DNA of 64,000 nucleotides from Halopelagius fulvigenes (GTDB lineage Archaea > Halobacteriota > Halobacteria > Halobacteriales > Haloferacaceae): assembly GCF_042662625.1 (NCBI RefSeq), contig NZ_JBHSXH010000011.1, positions 186,001 through 250,000 of the forward strand. Reading direction: 5' to 3'. Below the pieces are notes generated by a model, which worked only from the letters and a program-made list of their open reading frames with translations, did no database searches and was not told the origin of the DNA. The position numbers were made by a program, and so were the translations under genes. This document shows, one piece after another, positions 52,648 to 61,467 of the stretch. The number at the start of each line of letters is the position of its first letter. Position 1 is the first letter of the stretch.

Positions 52648-53327
52648 CCCCGAGTAGTTCCGGCTCGACGCGCTTAACTTCCATCTCGTACTATCGTAAT
52701 AAATACCGCAGAGCGGACAGTCTCCGTTTCGGTCGTATCCCCGTCGCCCGGTAGAATTGCACGAGATTCGAACTTCTAACGTCTCCTCGTCAACGGCGAC
52801 GAAGTTCGCGGTGACGGTGATGAATTAGAGACCCGCGAAAACGACCACTACGAAGGATATCCGGCGGAACGACGACAACCTGCGTCGAACCGCTTTTCAG
52901 AGCGGAAAGCGGAATAAATTGCCGAGAAATACGGTGAAAATGCGGAGAACTGCCGTGTCGCGGTATACTTCTCTGCCTCTCTGAGGCAGAATATGTACTT
53001 ATGGATCTATCATTCGAGTTCCACTTAGATGTGGACAACGTACAATACTGCACCGCCTCCGCTGGGGACGCCCCGGCCCGTTCGTCCTCTGGACCGCATC
53101 TGATCGCCCGGTCGTTACAGATGTAGGAGCGTAATAGAACGCGGTGACGTTCTGCTTCGAGTCCCGTCCGAATACCGCCTTCCGTTAACCATCGGTGAAC
53201 AGCGACCCCGTACGACCCGGCCGTCTCCCTCCTCTCGGGTGGCTCAATGACTCCCAAACGCGGCGGAGGGACGAACGAGGTGCGTCTCTCGGAACCGGTC
53301 GAACACCGTTCTCCGTCGGCGAACGAT
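52648..53327. other. Long gene-free region with an 8-bp hairpin
   Basis: About 680 bp without a convincing protein. At 52972-52990 TCTGCCTC and GAGGCAGA form a perfect 8-bp inverted repeat with a 3-base loop, followed by an AT-rich ATATGTACTTATGG. This could be an operator, a terminator for a short transcript or part of a small RNA. Both flanking genes are on the minus strand, so part of the region must hold the promoter of the aldehyde dehydrogenase operon. Confidence 0.5.
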
Positions 53328-54086
53328 TCAGGCGGTGCGAACTTCCTTCTCGATGGTCTTCGCGGCGGAGACGACGAGTCCGACCACCTCCTCCTCCAAC
53401 CGCTTTCCGGACATGATTTCGATGTCGCCCGTGACGCTCACCGACCCGACGGGCGAGTGGTCGCTGGCGAGAACCGGCGACGCCACGCACTGGACGCCTT
53501 CGATGAACTCCTCGCGGTCGAACGCGACTCGCTTGTCGCGTATCGACTGCAACTCCTCTTTGAGGACCGTTCGGTCCGTTATCGTCTTCTCCGTGAACGC
53601 CGCCAACCCCGTCCGCTCGATCATCTCGTCGCGTTCGTCGTCGTCGAGGTAGGCGAATATCGACTTCCCGCCGGCGGTGGCGTGAAGCGGAGCCACCTTC
53701 CCCTCCAACCGTTCCTCGGAGGCCATCCCCTCCGGTTCGACCCGAAGCGCGTAGATGCCGCGGTCGTTCTCGCGCGCGATAAAGTTCGTGGTGTGGCCCG
53801 TCGTCTCCGCGAGTTCGGTCACCACTCTCTCGGCGACGGTGAGCGGAAGCCGTTTGCGGGCCTCCGTTCCCAGCATGAGAAACTGGAGGCTCAGGTGGTA
53901 CTCGTCGCCCTCTCGGACCAGGTAGCCGAGTCGAGAGAGGGTCTGGACGTGCTTGTAGACGGCGCTCTTCGAGAGACCGACCTCCCGGGCGAGTTCGCTG
54001 ATGCCCGCGCTCCCGTCCGTCTGAATCTGCTCTAAGATCTGAAAGCAGGTGGCGATCGATTTGATCCGAATCTGTTCGTCGGCCAT
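53328..54086 (-). CDS. IclR-family transcriptional regulator
   Basis: A complete 252-residue IclR protein. The winged helix is at residues 10-65 (ISELAREVGLSKSAVYKHVQ, then LGYLVREGDEYHLSLQFLML). The effector domain is at 80-250 (ETTGHTTNFIARENDRGIYA, HATAGGKSIFAYLDDDERDE, ASPVLASDHSPVGSVSVTGD). It sits head to head with the galactonate dehydratase gene across 423 bp and is the likely regulator of the galactoside locus to its right. Members sense sugar acids or aromatic acids; the ligand here is not known, though galactonate or a related acid would fit the context. Confidence 0.95.
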   Translation of the reverse strand: MADEQIRIKSIATCFQILEQIQTDGSAGISELAREVGLSKSAVYKHVQTLSRLGYLVREGDEYHLSLQFLMLGTEARKRLPLTVAERVVTELAETTGHTTNFIARENDRGIYALRVEPEGMASEERLEGKVAPLHATAGGKSIFAYLDDDERDEMIERTGLAAFTEKTITDRTVLKEELQSIRDKRVAFDREEFIEGVQCVASPVLASDHSPVGSVSVTGDIEIMSGKRLEEEVVGLVVSAAKTIEKEVRTA

Positions 54087-54509
54087 GGCGGTATCTCGGC
54101 GCAGGCGCGGAAAAGTCGTTCGCTATCAGTAAACATTCGGAGGGATCTGATGCAGTCGATAGTGATATTCCGCTCGACCGATGGGGCGAACGGACGGATC
54201 GACGGGGAAATCCCGCCGAATCGTTCTCCGCTGGTGAACGGCTCTCGCCGGCCGCTCGATTTCGGGTATGGAGAACGTTTATGTATTATCACTAAGGATG
54301 TTGTGCTGGTGATCGGCGTACCGCAGTACGCGGTTTCGGTCCGCTGAGTCGGAGAGCCTCGGCAACGGAACCGACCGTTCGGCGGCGAGACACCCACCGG
54401 TACCGTTCGCACACTCCGGCGGTAACCGGTACGACTGCGCCTTCGAAGGCGCGCCTGCGGAACAACTATGAAATCGGACACCCAATCCACGAGGCGAGAT
54501 GAAGCAACG
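54087..54509. promoter_or_regulatory. Divergent control region between IclR and galactonate dehydratase genes
   Basis: A 423-bp region between divergent genes. A TATA-like stretch GTTTATGTATTATC lies around 54277. Near the IclR start, AAACATTC at 54131 resembles half of the inverted repeat found before the sugar-transport operon at 59895. The distance from the TATA-like stretch to ATG 54510 leaves a long leader of about 200 bp, so other promoter positions are possible. No gene was recognised. Confidence 0.4.
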
Positions 54510-55664
54510 ATGAACCAGATCGTCGATTACGAACTCTTCGAGGTACCCCCTCGATGGCTGTTCCTCCGGGTGGAAACGGCCGACGGAACCGTCGGCTGGG
54601 GCGAACCGGTCGTCGAAGGTCGGTCCCACACGGTCCGCGCCGCCGTCGAGGAACTGATGGACAACCACCTCCTCGGCGAACCGGTGAACCCGATCGAGGA
54701 CCACTGGCAGACAATGTACCGGGGCGGGTTCTACCGCGGCGGCCCCGTCCTGATGTCGGCCATCGCCGGCATCGACCAAGCGCTTTGGGACATCAAAGGG
54801 AAGAGTCTCGGCGCGCCGGTGTACGAACTCCTCGGCGGCGCGGCGCGCGACAGCATCCGCGTTTACCAGTGGATCGGCGGCGACCGACCGTCCGAGGTGG
54901 CCGAGGAGGCCACACAGAAGGTTGATGCGGGCTTCTCGGCGCTGAAGATGAACGCCACCGAGGAACTGGAACGCGTCGACAACCCGGCGACGGTCGAGGC
55001 CGCGGTGGATCGACTCCGGAAGGTTCGGGAGGCCGTCGGCGACGGCGTCGACATCGGCGTCGACTTCCACGGCCGAGTGACGAAGCCGATGGCCAAGCGC
55101 CTCGCGAAGGCCCTCGAACCGTACGACCCCATGTTCATCGAGGAACCGGTCCTCCCCGAACACAACGACGCGCTTCCGGACATCGCCGCCCACACCACGA
55201 TTCCCATCGCCACCGGCGAGCGGATGTACTCCCGGTGGGACTTCAAGGAGGTGTTCGAGGACGGGTCCGTGGACGTGATCCAACCGGACCTCTCGCACGC
55301 TGGCGGCATCACCGAGGTGAAGAAGATAGCGAGCATGGCCGAGGCGTACGACGTGGCCCTCGCGCCGCACTGTCCGCTCGGACCCATCGCCCTCGCGTCG
55401 TGCGTGCAGGTGGACGCCTGCACGCCGAACGCGCTCATCCAAGAGCAGAGCCTCAACATCCACTACAACGAGACGTCGGACGTGCTCGACTACCTCGAAG
55501 ACCCGACCGTCTTCGAGTACGACAACGGGTACGTGTCGGTCCCCGACGCGCCGGGCCTCGGCATCGAGATAAACGAGGAGTACGTCCGCGAACAGTCCGA
55601 GAAGACCGTCAACTGGCACAACCCCATCTGGCGGCACGAGGACGGCAGCATCACCGAGTGGTAA
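54510..55664 (+). CDS. dgoD: D-galactonate dehydratase (enolase superfamily)
   Basis: A 384-residue enolase-superfamily enzyme close in length to E. coli DgoD. The start MNQIVDYELFEVPPRWLFLRVETADG matches the family and favours ATG 54510 over the in-frame ATG 54468. Metal and catalytic residues are visible: VDFHGR (Asp and the catalytic His), MFIEEPVLPEHNDAL (Glu), TGERMYSRWDF (Glu), and HCPLGPIALA (catalytic His). It removes water from D-galactonate to give 2-keto-3-deoxygalactonate. Related activities on gluconate exist in haloarchaea, so dual use is possible. It precedes an SDR dehydrogenase and lies next to the beta-galactosidase and sugar transporter genes. Confidence 0.9.
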   Translation: MNQIVDYELFEVPPRWLFLRVETADGTVGWGEPVVEGRSHTVRAAVEELMDNHLLGEPVNPIEDHWQTMYRGGFYRGGPVLMSAIAGIDQALWDIKGKSLGAPVYELLGGAARDSIRVYQWIGGDRPSEVAEEATQKVDAGFSALKMNATEELERVDNPATVEAAVDRLRKVREAVGDGVDIGVDFHGRVTKPMAKRLAKALEPYDPMFIEEPVLPEHNDALPDIAAHTTIPIATGERMYSRWDFKEVFEDGSVDVIQPDLSHAGGITEVKKIASMAEAYDVALAPHCPLGPIALASCVQVDACTPNALIQEQSLNIHYNETSDVLDYLEDPTVFEYDNGYVSVPDAPGLGIEINEEYVREQSEKTVNWHNPIWRHEDGSITEW

Positions 55665-55737
55665 CCCCCGACGCTCGTTCTCTTCCGCTTTCTGCTCGAA
55701 ATTTATTTACGGACCCCCTCGTACGCTGTGCACACGC

Positions 55738-56553
55738 ATGACAGCGCCTACTCCGACAGCGAACGCGGTCGAAGGCAGACACGAGGACAGGGTGGTTCTG
55801 GTCACCGGTTCGACGCGCGGCATCGGCGAGGGAGTCGCCCGTCGGTTCGCGGCCGAGGGGGCGTCCGTCGTCGTCAACGGCCGGTCACGGGACGCCGGCG
55901 AGGCGGTGGCCGACTCCATCCGCGAGGACGGGGGGGAGGCCACGTTCGTCCCGGCGGACATGCGCGACGCCGCCGAGATAGAGGCGCTACTCGAACACGC
56001 CGTCGACGAGTACGGCCGTATCGACGTCCTCGTGAACAACGCGGGCGTCCAGACGGAGACGACGGCCGAGGACGCGACGATGGACGACTGGGAGTTCGTC
56101 GTCGAGACGGACTTCCGCTCGTTTTGGCTCTGTTCGAAACACGCGGCCGAACGGATGCCGGAGGGCGGGCGCATCGTCAACATGTCGTCGAACCACGCCT
56201 ACCTCACGATGCCGGGACTGTTCCCCTACAACGCCGTCAAGGCTGGCATAAACGGGATGACGCGGGCGCTGGCGTTGGAACTCGGCCCCCGCGGCATCAC
56301 GGTCAACACCATCAACCCGGGGTGGATAGAGATCACGCGGACGAAGGAGGAACTCGGCGACCGGTACGAGTACACCGAGGACATCCACCCCGTCGGCCGC
56401 CTCGGGACGCCGGCGGACGTCGCCGGGGTAGCCGCCTTCCTCGCCAGCGAGGACGCCTCGTTCGTCACCGGCGAGAGCATCCTCGTGGACGGCGGGCGGA
56501 CGGCCGTCATGCAGGACGAAATCTACCGCGACTACCGAACGCGGGCGGAGTGA
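55738..56553 (+). CDS. SDR dehydrogenase, candidate sugar dehydrogenase
   Basis: A 271-residue classical short-chain dehydrogenase. The cofactor loop is VTGSTRGIGEGVARRFAAEG, followed by DVLVNNAGVQTET. The active site is NMSSNHAYLTMPGLFPYNAVK with Ser, Tyr and Lys in standard spacing, and the C-terminus has FLASEDASFVTGESILVDGG. The Arg/Ser after the first Gly-rich loop favours NADP. In this locus it could oxidise galactose to galactonolactone before the dehydratase step, or act on another sugar; the motifs do not settle the substrate. It begins 73 bp after the dehydratase stop on the same strand, so probably one operon. Confidence 0.93.
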   Translation: MTAPTPTANAVEGRHEDRVVLVTGSTRGIGEGVARRFAAEGASVVVNGRSRDAGEAVADSIREDGGEATFVPADMRDAAEIEALLEHAVDEYGRIDVLVNNAGVQTETTAEDATMDDWEFVVETDFRSFWLCSKHAAERMPEGGRIVNMSSNHAYLTMPGLFPYNAVKAGINGMTRALALELGPRGITVNTINPGWIEITRTKEELGDRYEYTEDIHPVGRLGTPADVAGVAAFLASEDASFVTGESILVDGGRTAVMQDEIYRDYRTRAE

Positions 56554-56607
56554 TACCCCGAAAGAAAAGGTCGAACCGGTCGTCGCGCGATTCTCGGACG
56601 AGGCGAC

Positions 56608-59600
56608 TCAGAGCGCTTCCCCGTCCGTCGTGAACAGGCGAAGTTCGAAGGTGAACGCCGTCGGTTCTGGTTCGAGGCGGTACTGCGGAAGCGTCGGCGG
56701 GCCGCAACTGGCCGACCCGAGTCCGCAGTGGGCGTGGTCAAGAGACACCCACACGTCGTCGCGGCGCGGCAGTTCGTGTCGGTGGTCGGCGGCCTCCAAG
56801 TCGTCGGTGCTGTAGCGGTGCGCGCTGAAGTCGAACGTCCCGTCGCCCGCCACGTGGACGCCGATCCCGCGCTGGTCGGTGAACGTCACCCACCGGGTGT
56901 CCGTCCGGTTGCCGTTCTCCTGCGGGGCGACGTACGGGGTGTGCAGTTCCTCGACGGTTCGGGAGTATCGACCCAGCAGGTTCGCCTCCTTGCTATCGAC
57001 GTACGACTCGCCCGGGCCGCGCCCGTACCACGTCACGTTGTCGAAGTCGCCGTCCAGCGTCAGGTCCAACCCGAGGCGGGGGAGGGAGGGGAGCACCGAC
57101 AGGTCGCCCTCGGGTTCGACTTCGGTTTCGACCGTTATCGTGCCGTCGTCCGCGACGGTGTACGTCTGCTCGACACCGAACCCGTGGTCGAATATCGGCG
57201 GCGCGAGTCGCCCCTCGACTGAGATGGTCACCGCTTCGTCGCCGCGAACCTCGTGCGTCACGTCGTCGGTGCGGAACCGGAGGCTGTCGAGTCCGTGTTC
57301 GCGCCACAGTTGCGCGAACCCGATGGAGCGGACGTCCTGCGGCCCGAGCGTCTCCTCCGCCTCGTAACGCTTCATCAGCGTCGAGAGGAGCGTTCTCGGA
57401 AGCGGTAGCCCCCGGTCGTTGTCCGTCGGCGCGCGCCACATCCCGACCCGCGGCCCGCGTTCGAGGAGGTCCCGCCCGCGGTACGACAGCGAATCGACGA
57501 CGCCGTACGTGTCGTCGAAGACGAGTTCGAACTCGGCGTTCGAGACGACGATTCCCCCCTCGGTTTCCTCGCACCGAAGCGGCGACGACGCGGCGGAGAC
57601 GGGGTGGGAGGGGTCGCCGCCGACGGGGAGTTCGAACTCGCCCGTGGCGACGGTGTGGCCGCGTTCCGCCCACGCCGTCTCGGACGAAAGCGACACCTCG
57701 ACGCCGAGGACGTGTTCGCCGTCCTCGTCCAGGTACTCGCTCTCGACGGGGACGGAGACGACGTCGCTCTCGCCGGGCGCGACGGACGGCAGGTCGAGGG
57801 TACCGCTCTGGACGAGTCGGCCGTCGGTCGACACCCGCCACGTCGCGGTCAGGTGGTCGAGCGACCGGAAGTCGTAGCGGTTCTCGACGGTCACTCGCCC
57901 GCGTTCGACGTCGTCGGCGTCGAGGACGACCGGTTCGACGACCTTCTTGTACTCGGTCAGGCCGGGAGAGGGCGTCCGGTCGGGGAAGACGAGGCCGTTG
58001 ATGTTGAAGTTCGCATCGTTCGGTTCGTCGCCGAAGTCGCCGCCGTAGGCGAACCACTCCGTCCCGTCTTCGGCCGTCCGTCGGATGCCCTGGTCCAACC
58101 AGTCCCAGACGAACCCGCCCTGCAGGCGGTCGTGTTCGTAGAACAGGTCCCAGTACTCCCGGAGGTTCCCCGGCCCGTTCCCCATCGCGTGGGAGTACTC
58201 GCACGGAATCACCGGGTGGTCCGGGTCCTCCTCGGCGGCCCACGCTTCGAGTTCTTCGAGCGTCGGATACATCGGGCCGACGATGTCTACGACCTCCTGT
58301 TCGACGTCCTCCTCATAGTGTATCGGCCGCGTCGGGTCGCGTTCGCGCGTCACCTCGGCCATCGTCCGGTGGTGCGCGCCGAACCCGGACTCGTTGCCCA
58401 GCGACCAGATGATGACGCTCGGGTGGTTCTTGTCTCGCTCTATCATCCGAACCATCCGGTCTACGTACGCGTCCTCCCAGTCGGGGTCGTCGCTGATATG
58501 CTGGATGGACTCGGCGAACTCCATCCCGTGACACTCGATGTCCGTCTCGTCGAGGACGTACAGACCGTACTCGTCGCAGAGGTCGTAGAACCGGGTGTCG
58601 TTGGGGTAGTGGGCGGTTCGGACGGCGTTGAGGTTGTGCCGCTTCATCATCTCGACGTCCTCGCGCATCGCCTCTATGGGAACCGCCCGGCCCCTGTCGG
58701 GGTGGAAGTCGTGCCGGTTGACCCCGCGAATCGTCACCGCCTCGCCGTTGACCAGCAGTTGCCCGTCGCGGAGTTCGACCTCGCGGAAGCCGACCGGTTG
58801 GGTGACGACGGTGGAACGGTCGCCCTCGGAGACGGTCACCACCAGTTCGTAGCGGTTCGGCGTCTCGGCGGTCCACTTCTCGGGATCCTCCACCTCGGCT
58901 TCGAACGCCACCTCGGTCGCCTCGTCGGCGTCGAGGGCGACGGACCGACTCGGTAGCGACACCGGGACGGCGTCGCCGTTCTCGTCCACGAGTTCAGCCT
59001 CTACGTCCGCGGTAGCGGACGCTTCGCCCGCGTTGCGCACCTCCACCGCTGCGCGGAGGCGCGCGTCCTCGTACGCGTCGTCCAGTTCGGTTCGGACGTC
59101 CACGTCCTCGACGTGCGTCGCCGGAAGCGCGTAGGCGTACACGTCCCGGAAGATACCGCTCAGCCACCACATGTCCTGGTCTTCGAGGTAACTCCCCGTG
59201 GACCACTTGTACACCCGGACGGCGACGGTGTTCTCGCCGGGCGTCACCGCCTCGGTCACGTCGAACTCCGCGGGGAGGCGACTCCCCTCGCTGTACCCCA
59301 CCTCCTCGCCGTTCACCCAGAGGTGGAACGCCGAATCGACGCCCTCGAAGTGCAGGCGAATCCGCCTCTCGTCCCACTCCTCGGGGACGTGGAACGCGCG
59401 GCGGTACGAGGCGGTCGGGTTCTCCGTCGGGACGTGCGGCGGGTCCATCGGGAACGGGTACACGACGTTCGTGTAGTGGGGGTTCCCGTACCCCGCCGCC
59501 TGCCAGTTCACCGGGACCTCGATGTCGTCCCAGTCGCTCGCGTCGAACTCGGGGTCGTGGAAGTCCGCCGGCGCGTCGGCGGGCGTCTCCGACAGCGCGA

Positions 59601-59751
59601 ACGACCACTCGCCGTTCAGGAGCGAAATCCACCGCGACGCGCCGCGCGCCCCGTCGAGTGCCGTCTCGACGTCGTCGTACGGTAGCACGTCCGCGTGCGG
59701 ACGGAGGCGGTTTCTGCCGATGATTTCGGGAGCTTGCCAGTCGTCACCCAT
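56608..59751 (-). CDS. GH2 beta-galactosidase, LacZ type
   Basis: A 1047-residue protein with the five-domain LacZ layout. The sugar-binding domain starts the protein (WISLLNGEWSFALSETPADA, VPVNWQAAGYGNPHYTNVVY). The TIM barrel carries the acid/base Glu in IIWSLGNESGFGAHHRTMAE and the nucleophile Glu in HPVIPCEYSHAMGNGPGNLR. The C-terminal beta-sandwich ends with WVSLDHAHCGLGSASCGP as in LacZ. ATG 59751 was chosen because the frame upstream runs through the divergent promoter and into the binding-protein gene. Without signal peptide it acts in the cytoplasm on imported galactosides. Haloarchaeal LacZ proteins are known. It is divergent from the transporter operon across 187 bp. Confidence 0.95.
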   Translation of the reverse strand: MGDDWQAPEIIGRNRLRPHADVLPYDDVETALDGARGASRWISLLNGEWSFALSETPADAPADFHDPEFDASDWDDIEVPVNWQAAGYGNPHYTNVVYPFPMDPPHVPTENPTASYRRAFHVPEEWDERRIRLHFEGVDSAFHLWVNGEEVGYSEGSRLPAEFDVTEAVTPGENTVAVRVYKWSTGSYLEDQDMWWLSGIFRDVYAYALPATHVEDVDVRTELDDAYEDARLRAAVEVRNAGEASATADVEAELVDENGDAVPVSLPSRSVALDADEATEVAFEAEVEDPEKWTAETPNRYELVVTVSEGDRSTVVTQPVGFREVELRDGQLLVNGEAVTIRGVNRHDFHPDRGRAVPIEAMREDVEMMKRHNLNAVRTAHYPNDTRFYDLCDEYGLYVLDETDIECHGMEFAESIQHISDDPDWEDAYVDRMVRMIERDKNHPSVIIWSLGNESGFGAHHRTMAEVTRERDPTRPIHYEEDVEQEVVDIVGPMYPTLEELEAWAAEEDPDHPVIPCEYSHAMGNGPGNLREYWDLFYEHDRLQGGFVWDWLDQGIRRTAEDGTEWFAYGGDFGDEPNDANFNINGLVFPDRTPSPGLTEYKKVVEPVVLDADDVERGRVTVENRYDFRSLDHLTATWRVSTDGRLVQSGTLDLPSVAPGESDVVSVPVESEYLDEDGEHVLGVEVSLSSETAWAERGHTVATGEFELPVGGDPSHPVSAASSPLRCEETEGGIVVSNAEFELVFDDTYGVVDSLSYRGRDLLERGPRVGMWRAPTDNDRGLPLPRTLLSTLMKRYEAEETLGPQDVRSIGFAQLWREHGLDSLRFRTDDVTHEVRGDEAVTISVEGRLAPPIFDHGFGVEQTYTVADDGTITVETEVEPEGDLSVLPSLPRLGLDLTLDGDFDNVTWYGRGPGESYVDSKEANLLGRYSRTVEELHTPYVAPQENGNRTDTRWVTFTDQRGIGVHVAGDGTFDFSAHRYSTDDLEAADHRHELPRRDDVWVSLDHAHCGLGSASCGPPTLPQYRLEPEPTAFTFELRLFTTDGEAL

Positions 59752-59894
59752 GTGCCAGTACGTGGCACATCGAGCGCGTATGGTTCTTTCGATTGAGAGG
59801 GTATCGTCGCGGTGGAGAGAGACACGATGTGCCGACACACAGTCGTTCGCGGCCGCTCGCGGTCCGTCGGCGTTCCGCGGAACTCCTCGTGCCA

Positions 59895-59924
59895 AAACAT
59901 TAATATATCCCCATCCTAATGTTT
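59895..59924 (+). promoter_or_regulatory. Inverted repeat over the TATA region of the sugar-transport operon
   Basis: AAACATTA (59895-59902) is mirrored by TAATGTTT (59917-59924) with 14 bases between. The left arm runs into a TATA-like TTAATATATCC (59900-59910), about 35 bp before ATG 59939. A regulator bound here would control the binding-protein operon, and possibly the divergent beta-galactosidase gene. The nearby IclR protein is the natural candidate, by inference. Confidence 0.6.
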
Positions 59925-59938
59925 GCGGTGGGTTAACC

Positions 59939-61291
59939 ATGACAGACTCTGCAGACCCTAGTGTACGCCGTCGGCAGTTCGTGCAGGCGCTCGGACTCGC
60001 CGGCGCGGCGGGCGCAGCGGGATGTATCAGTACCGGCGGAAGCACCGACGGAGGGTCCGGCGGGACGAACACCGGCGGCGGGGGGTCGGGAACGGCGATG
60101 GCGTCGGACGCCAACGGGTGGGCGTGGAACATCGCCGCCAGAGCGCTGGCGAACGCCGCCGAGACGTACAACGAGAAGAAGGGCGCCAACGTCTCGGTCG
60201 AGGAGATGGGCGGGAACACGTGGGAACAGCGGTTCCAGACCGCGATCACCAGCGGAAGCGGCGCGCCCGACTTCTCGGCCATCCAGAACTACGACGTGAC
60301 GGCCTTCGGGAGCAAGAACGGCCTGATGGACCTCACCGACCGAATCGACGAGGCGGGCGTCCGCGAGGACATCGTCAAGGGGAAGTGGGAGACCGTCAGC
60401 GTCGACGGGAAGGATTACGCGCTTCCGTGGGACATCGGCCCGACCGGCGTGTTCTACAAGCGGGACCGCTACGAGGAGGCCGGTATCGACCCCACGTCCC
60501 TCAAGACGTGGGACGACTTCATCGAGGCCGGGAAACAACTCCCCGACGGCGTGGCGATGGTGAACATCCCGACGCAGGAGGTGCCGCAGATGTGGCGGAT
60601 GCTGTTCCGCCAACTCGGCGGACAGCCGTTCACGAAGGACGGCGCGGTGAACATCCACAGCGAGGAGAGCGTCCGCGCCGTCCAACTGATAAAGGACATG
60701 CACGACGCCGGCATCACGAAGCGAATCGAGATGTGGTCCGGCGGGTGGTTCACCGCGTTCTCCGAGGGAACGCTCGCGTCGATTCCCACCGCGGCGTGGA
60801 TGGACGGCACCCTCAGGGCGGAGCTCCCGGACACCTCCGGGAACTGGGGCGTGTACAAGCTGCCGGCGTTCGAGAAGGGCGGCACCCGCGCGTCGAACCG
60901 CGGCGGTTCGAACATGGCGATTCCGGCGCAGATCAGCGACAAAGGGGTCGTCAACCGCGCGTGGGACTACATCGAGTACGCGATGACCACGCCCGAGGTA
61001 CAGAACACGATGCTCCAGGAGTACGGACTCTTCCCGTCGCTGACGACCGCCTACGAGTCGGACATCTACGACGAGGAGCTCGACTTCTACGGCGGACAGC
61101 CCGTCTTCCGCCTGTTCGCGGAGGTCGCGAGGGAGATAGAGCCGTACCGCTACACGACCGACACGCCGGAGGTGCAGGACGCCATCAACACGGAAGTCGG
61201 GAACGTGTTGAGCGGCAAGAAGTCGCCGAAGAAGGCCGTCAAGGACGCTGCACAGACGGTCGCCGACCGTAGCGGTCGCGACGTAGCATGA
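59939..61291 (+). CDS. Sugar ABC transporter substrate-binding lipoprotein (CUT1)
   Basis: A 450-residue family-1 solute-binding protein. The Tat lipoprotein signal VRRRQFVQALGLAGAAGAAGC has its lipobox Cys near residue 29, followed by a Gly/Ser/Thr-rich linker. The binding domain shows EQRFQTAITSGSGAPDFSAI, DYALPWDIGPTGVFYKRDRY and VVNRAWDYIEYAMTTPEVQN, typical of maltose/lactose-type proteins. It binds an oligosaccharide outside the cell and delivers it to the permeases encoded next. Context next to beta-galactosidase suggests a beta-galactoside such as lactose or a plant/algal galactan fragment. Start ATG follows a TATA-like promoter closely. Confidence 0.95.
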   Translation: MTDSADPSVRRRQFVQALGLAGAAGAAGCISTGGSTDGGSGGTNTGGGGSGTAMASDANGWAWNIAARALANAAETYNEKKGANVSVEEMGGNTWEQRFQTAITSGSGAPDFSAIQNYDVTAFGSKNGLMDLTDRIDEAGVREDIVKGKWETVSVDGKDYALPWDIGPTGVFYKRDRYEEAGIDPTSLKTWDDFIEAGKQLPDGVAMVNIPTQEVPQMWRMLFRQLGGQPFTKDGAVNIHSEESVRAVQLIKDMHDAGITKRIEMWSGGWFTAFSEGTLASIPTAAWMDGTLRAELPDTSGNWGVYKLPAFEKGGTRASNRGGSNMAIPAQISDKGVVNRAWDYIEYAMTTPEVQNTMLQEYGLFPSLTTAYESDIYDEELDFYGGQPVFRLFAEVAREIEPYRYTTDTPEVQDAINTEVGNVLSGKKSPKKAVKDAAQTVADRSGRDVA

Positions 61292-61325
61292 CGCGCGCCC
61301 GTCCCGAACCGCAGCCACCACACCA

Positions 61326-61460
61326 ATGACCCAAAGCACGACAGAAACGGTCGCAGAGAGGAGCGAACGCCGCGTTCCGGCGAGCGGAGGTCCCGAGACG
61401 GGGGCGGCGCGAATCGGTGACCGCCGCCGGTCCCGTCGCCGCGGACGAACGGAGGTGTGA
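61326..61460 (+). CDS. Small frame between binding-protein and permease genes
   Basis: ATG 61326 opens 44 codons: MTQSTTETVAERSERRVPAS and then a Gly/Arg-rich end, stopping 8 bp before the permease ATG at 61468. The start resembles the hydrophilic lead of many haloarchaeal permeases, so this could be the former N-terminus of the permease cut off by a frameshift, or a real small protein. No family recognised. Confidence 0.35.
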   Translation: MTQSTTETVAERSERRVPASGGPETGAARIGDRRRSRRRGRTEV

Positions 61461-61467
61461 CCGTCTC

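Noticed and set aside
59752..60282. Upstream extension of the beta-galactosidase frame, 177 codons
   Set aside because: It crosses the divergent promoter with its inverted repeat and the signal-peptide region of the binding protein; GH2 proteins begin at the sugar-binding domain found after ATG 59751.
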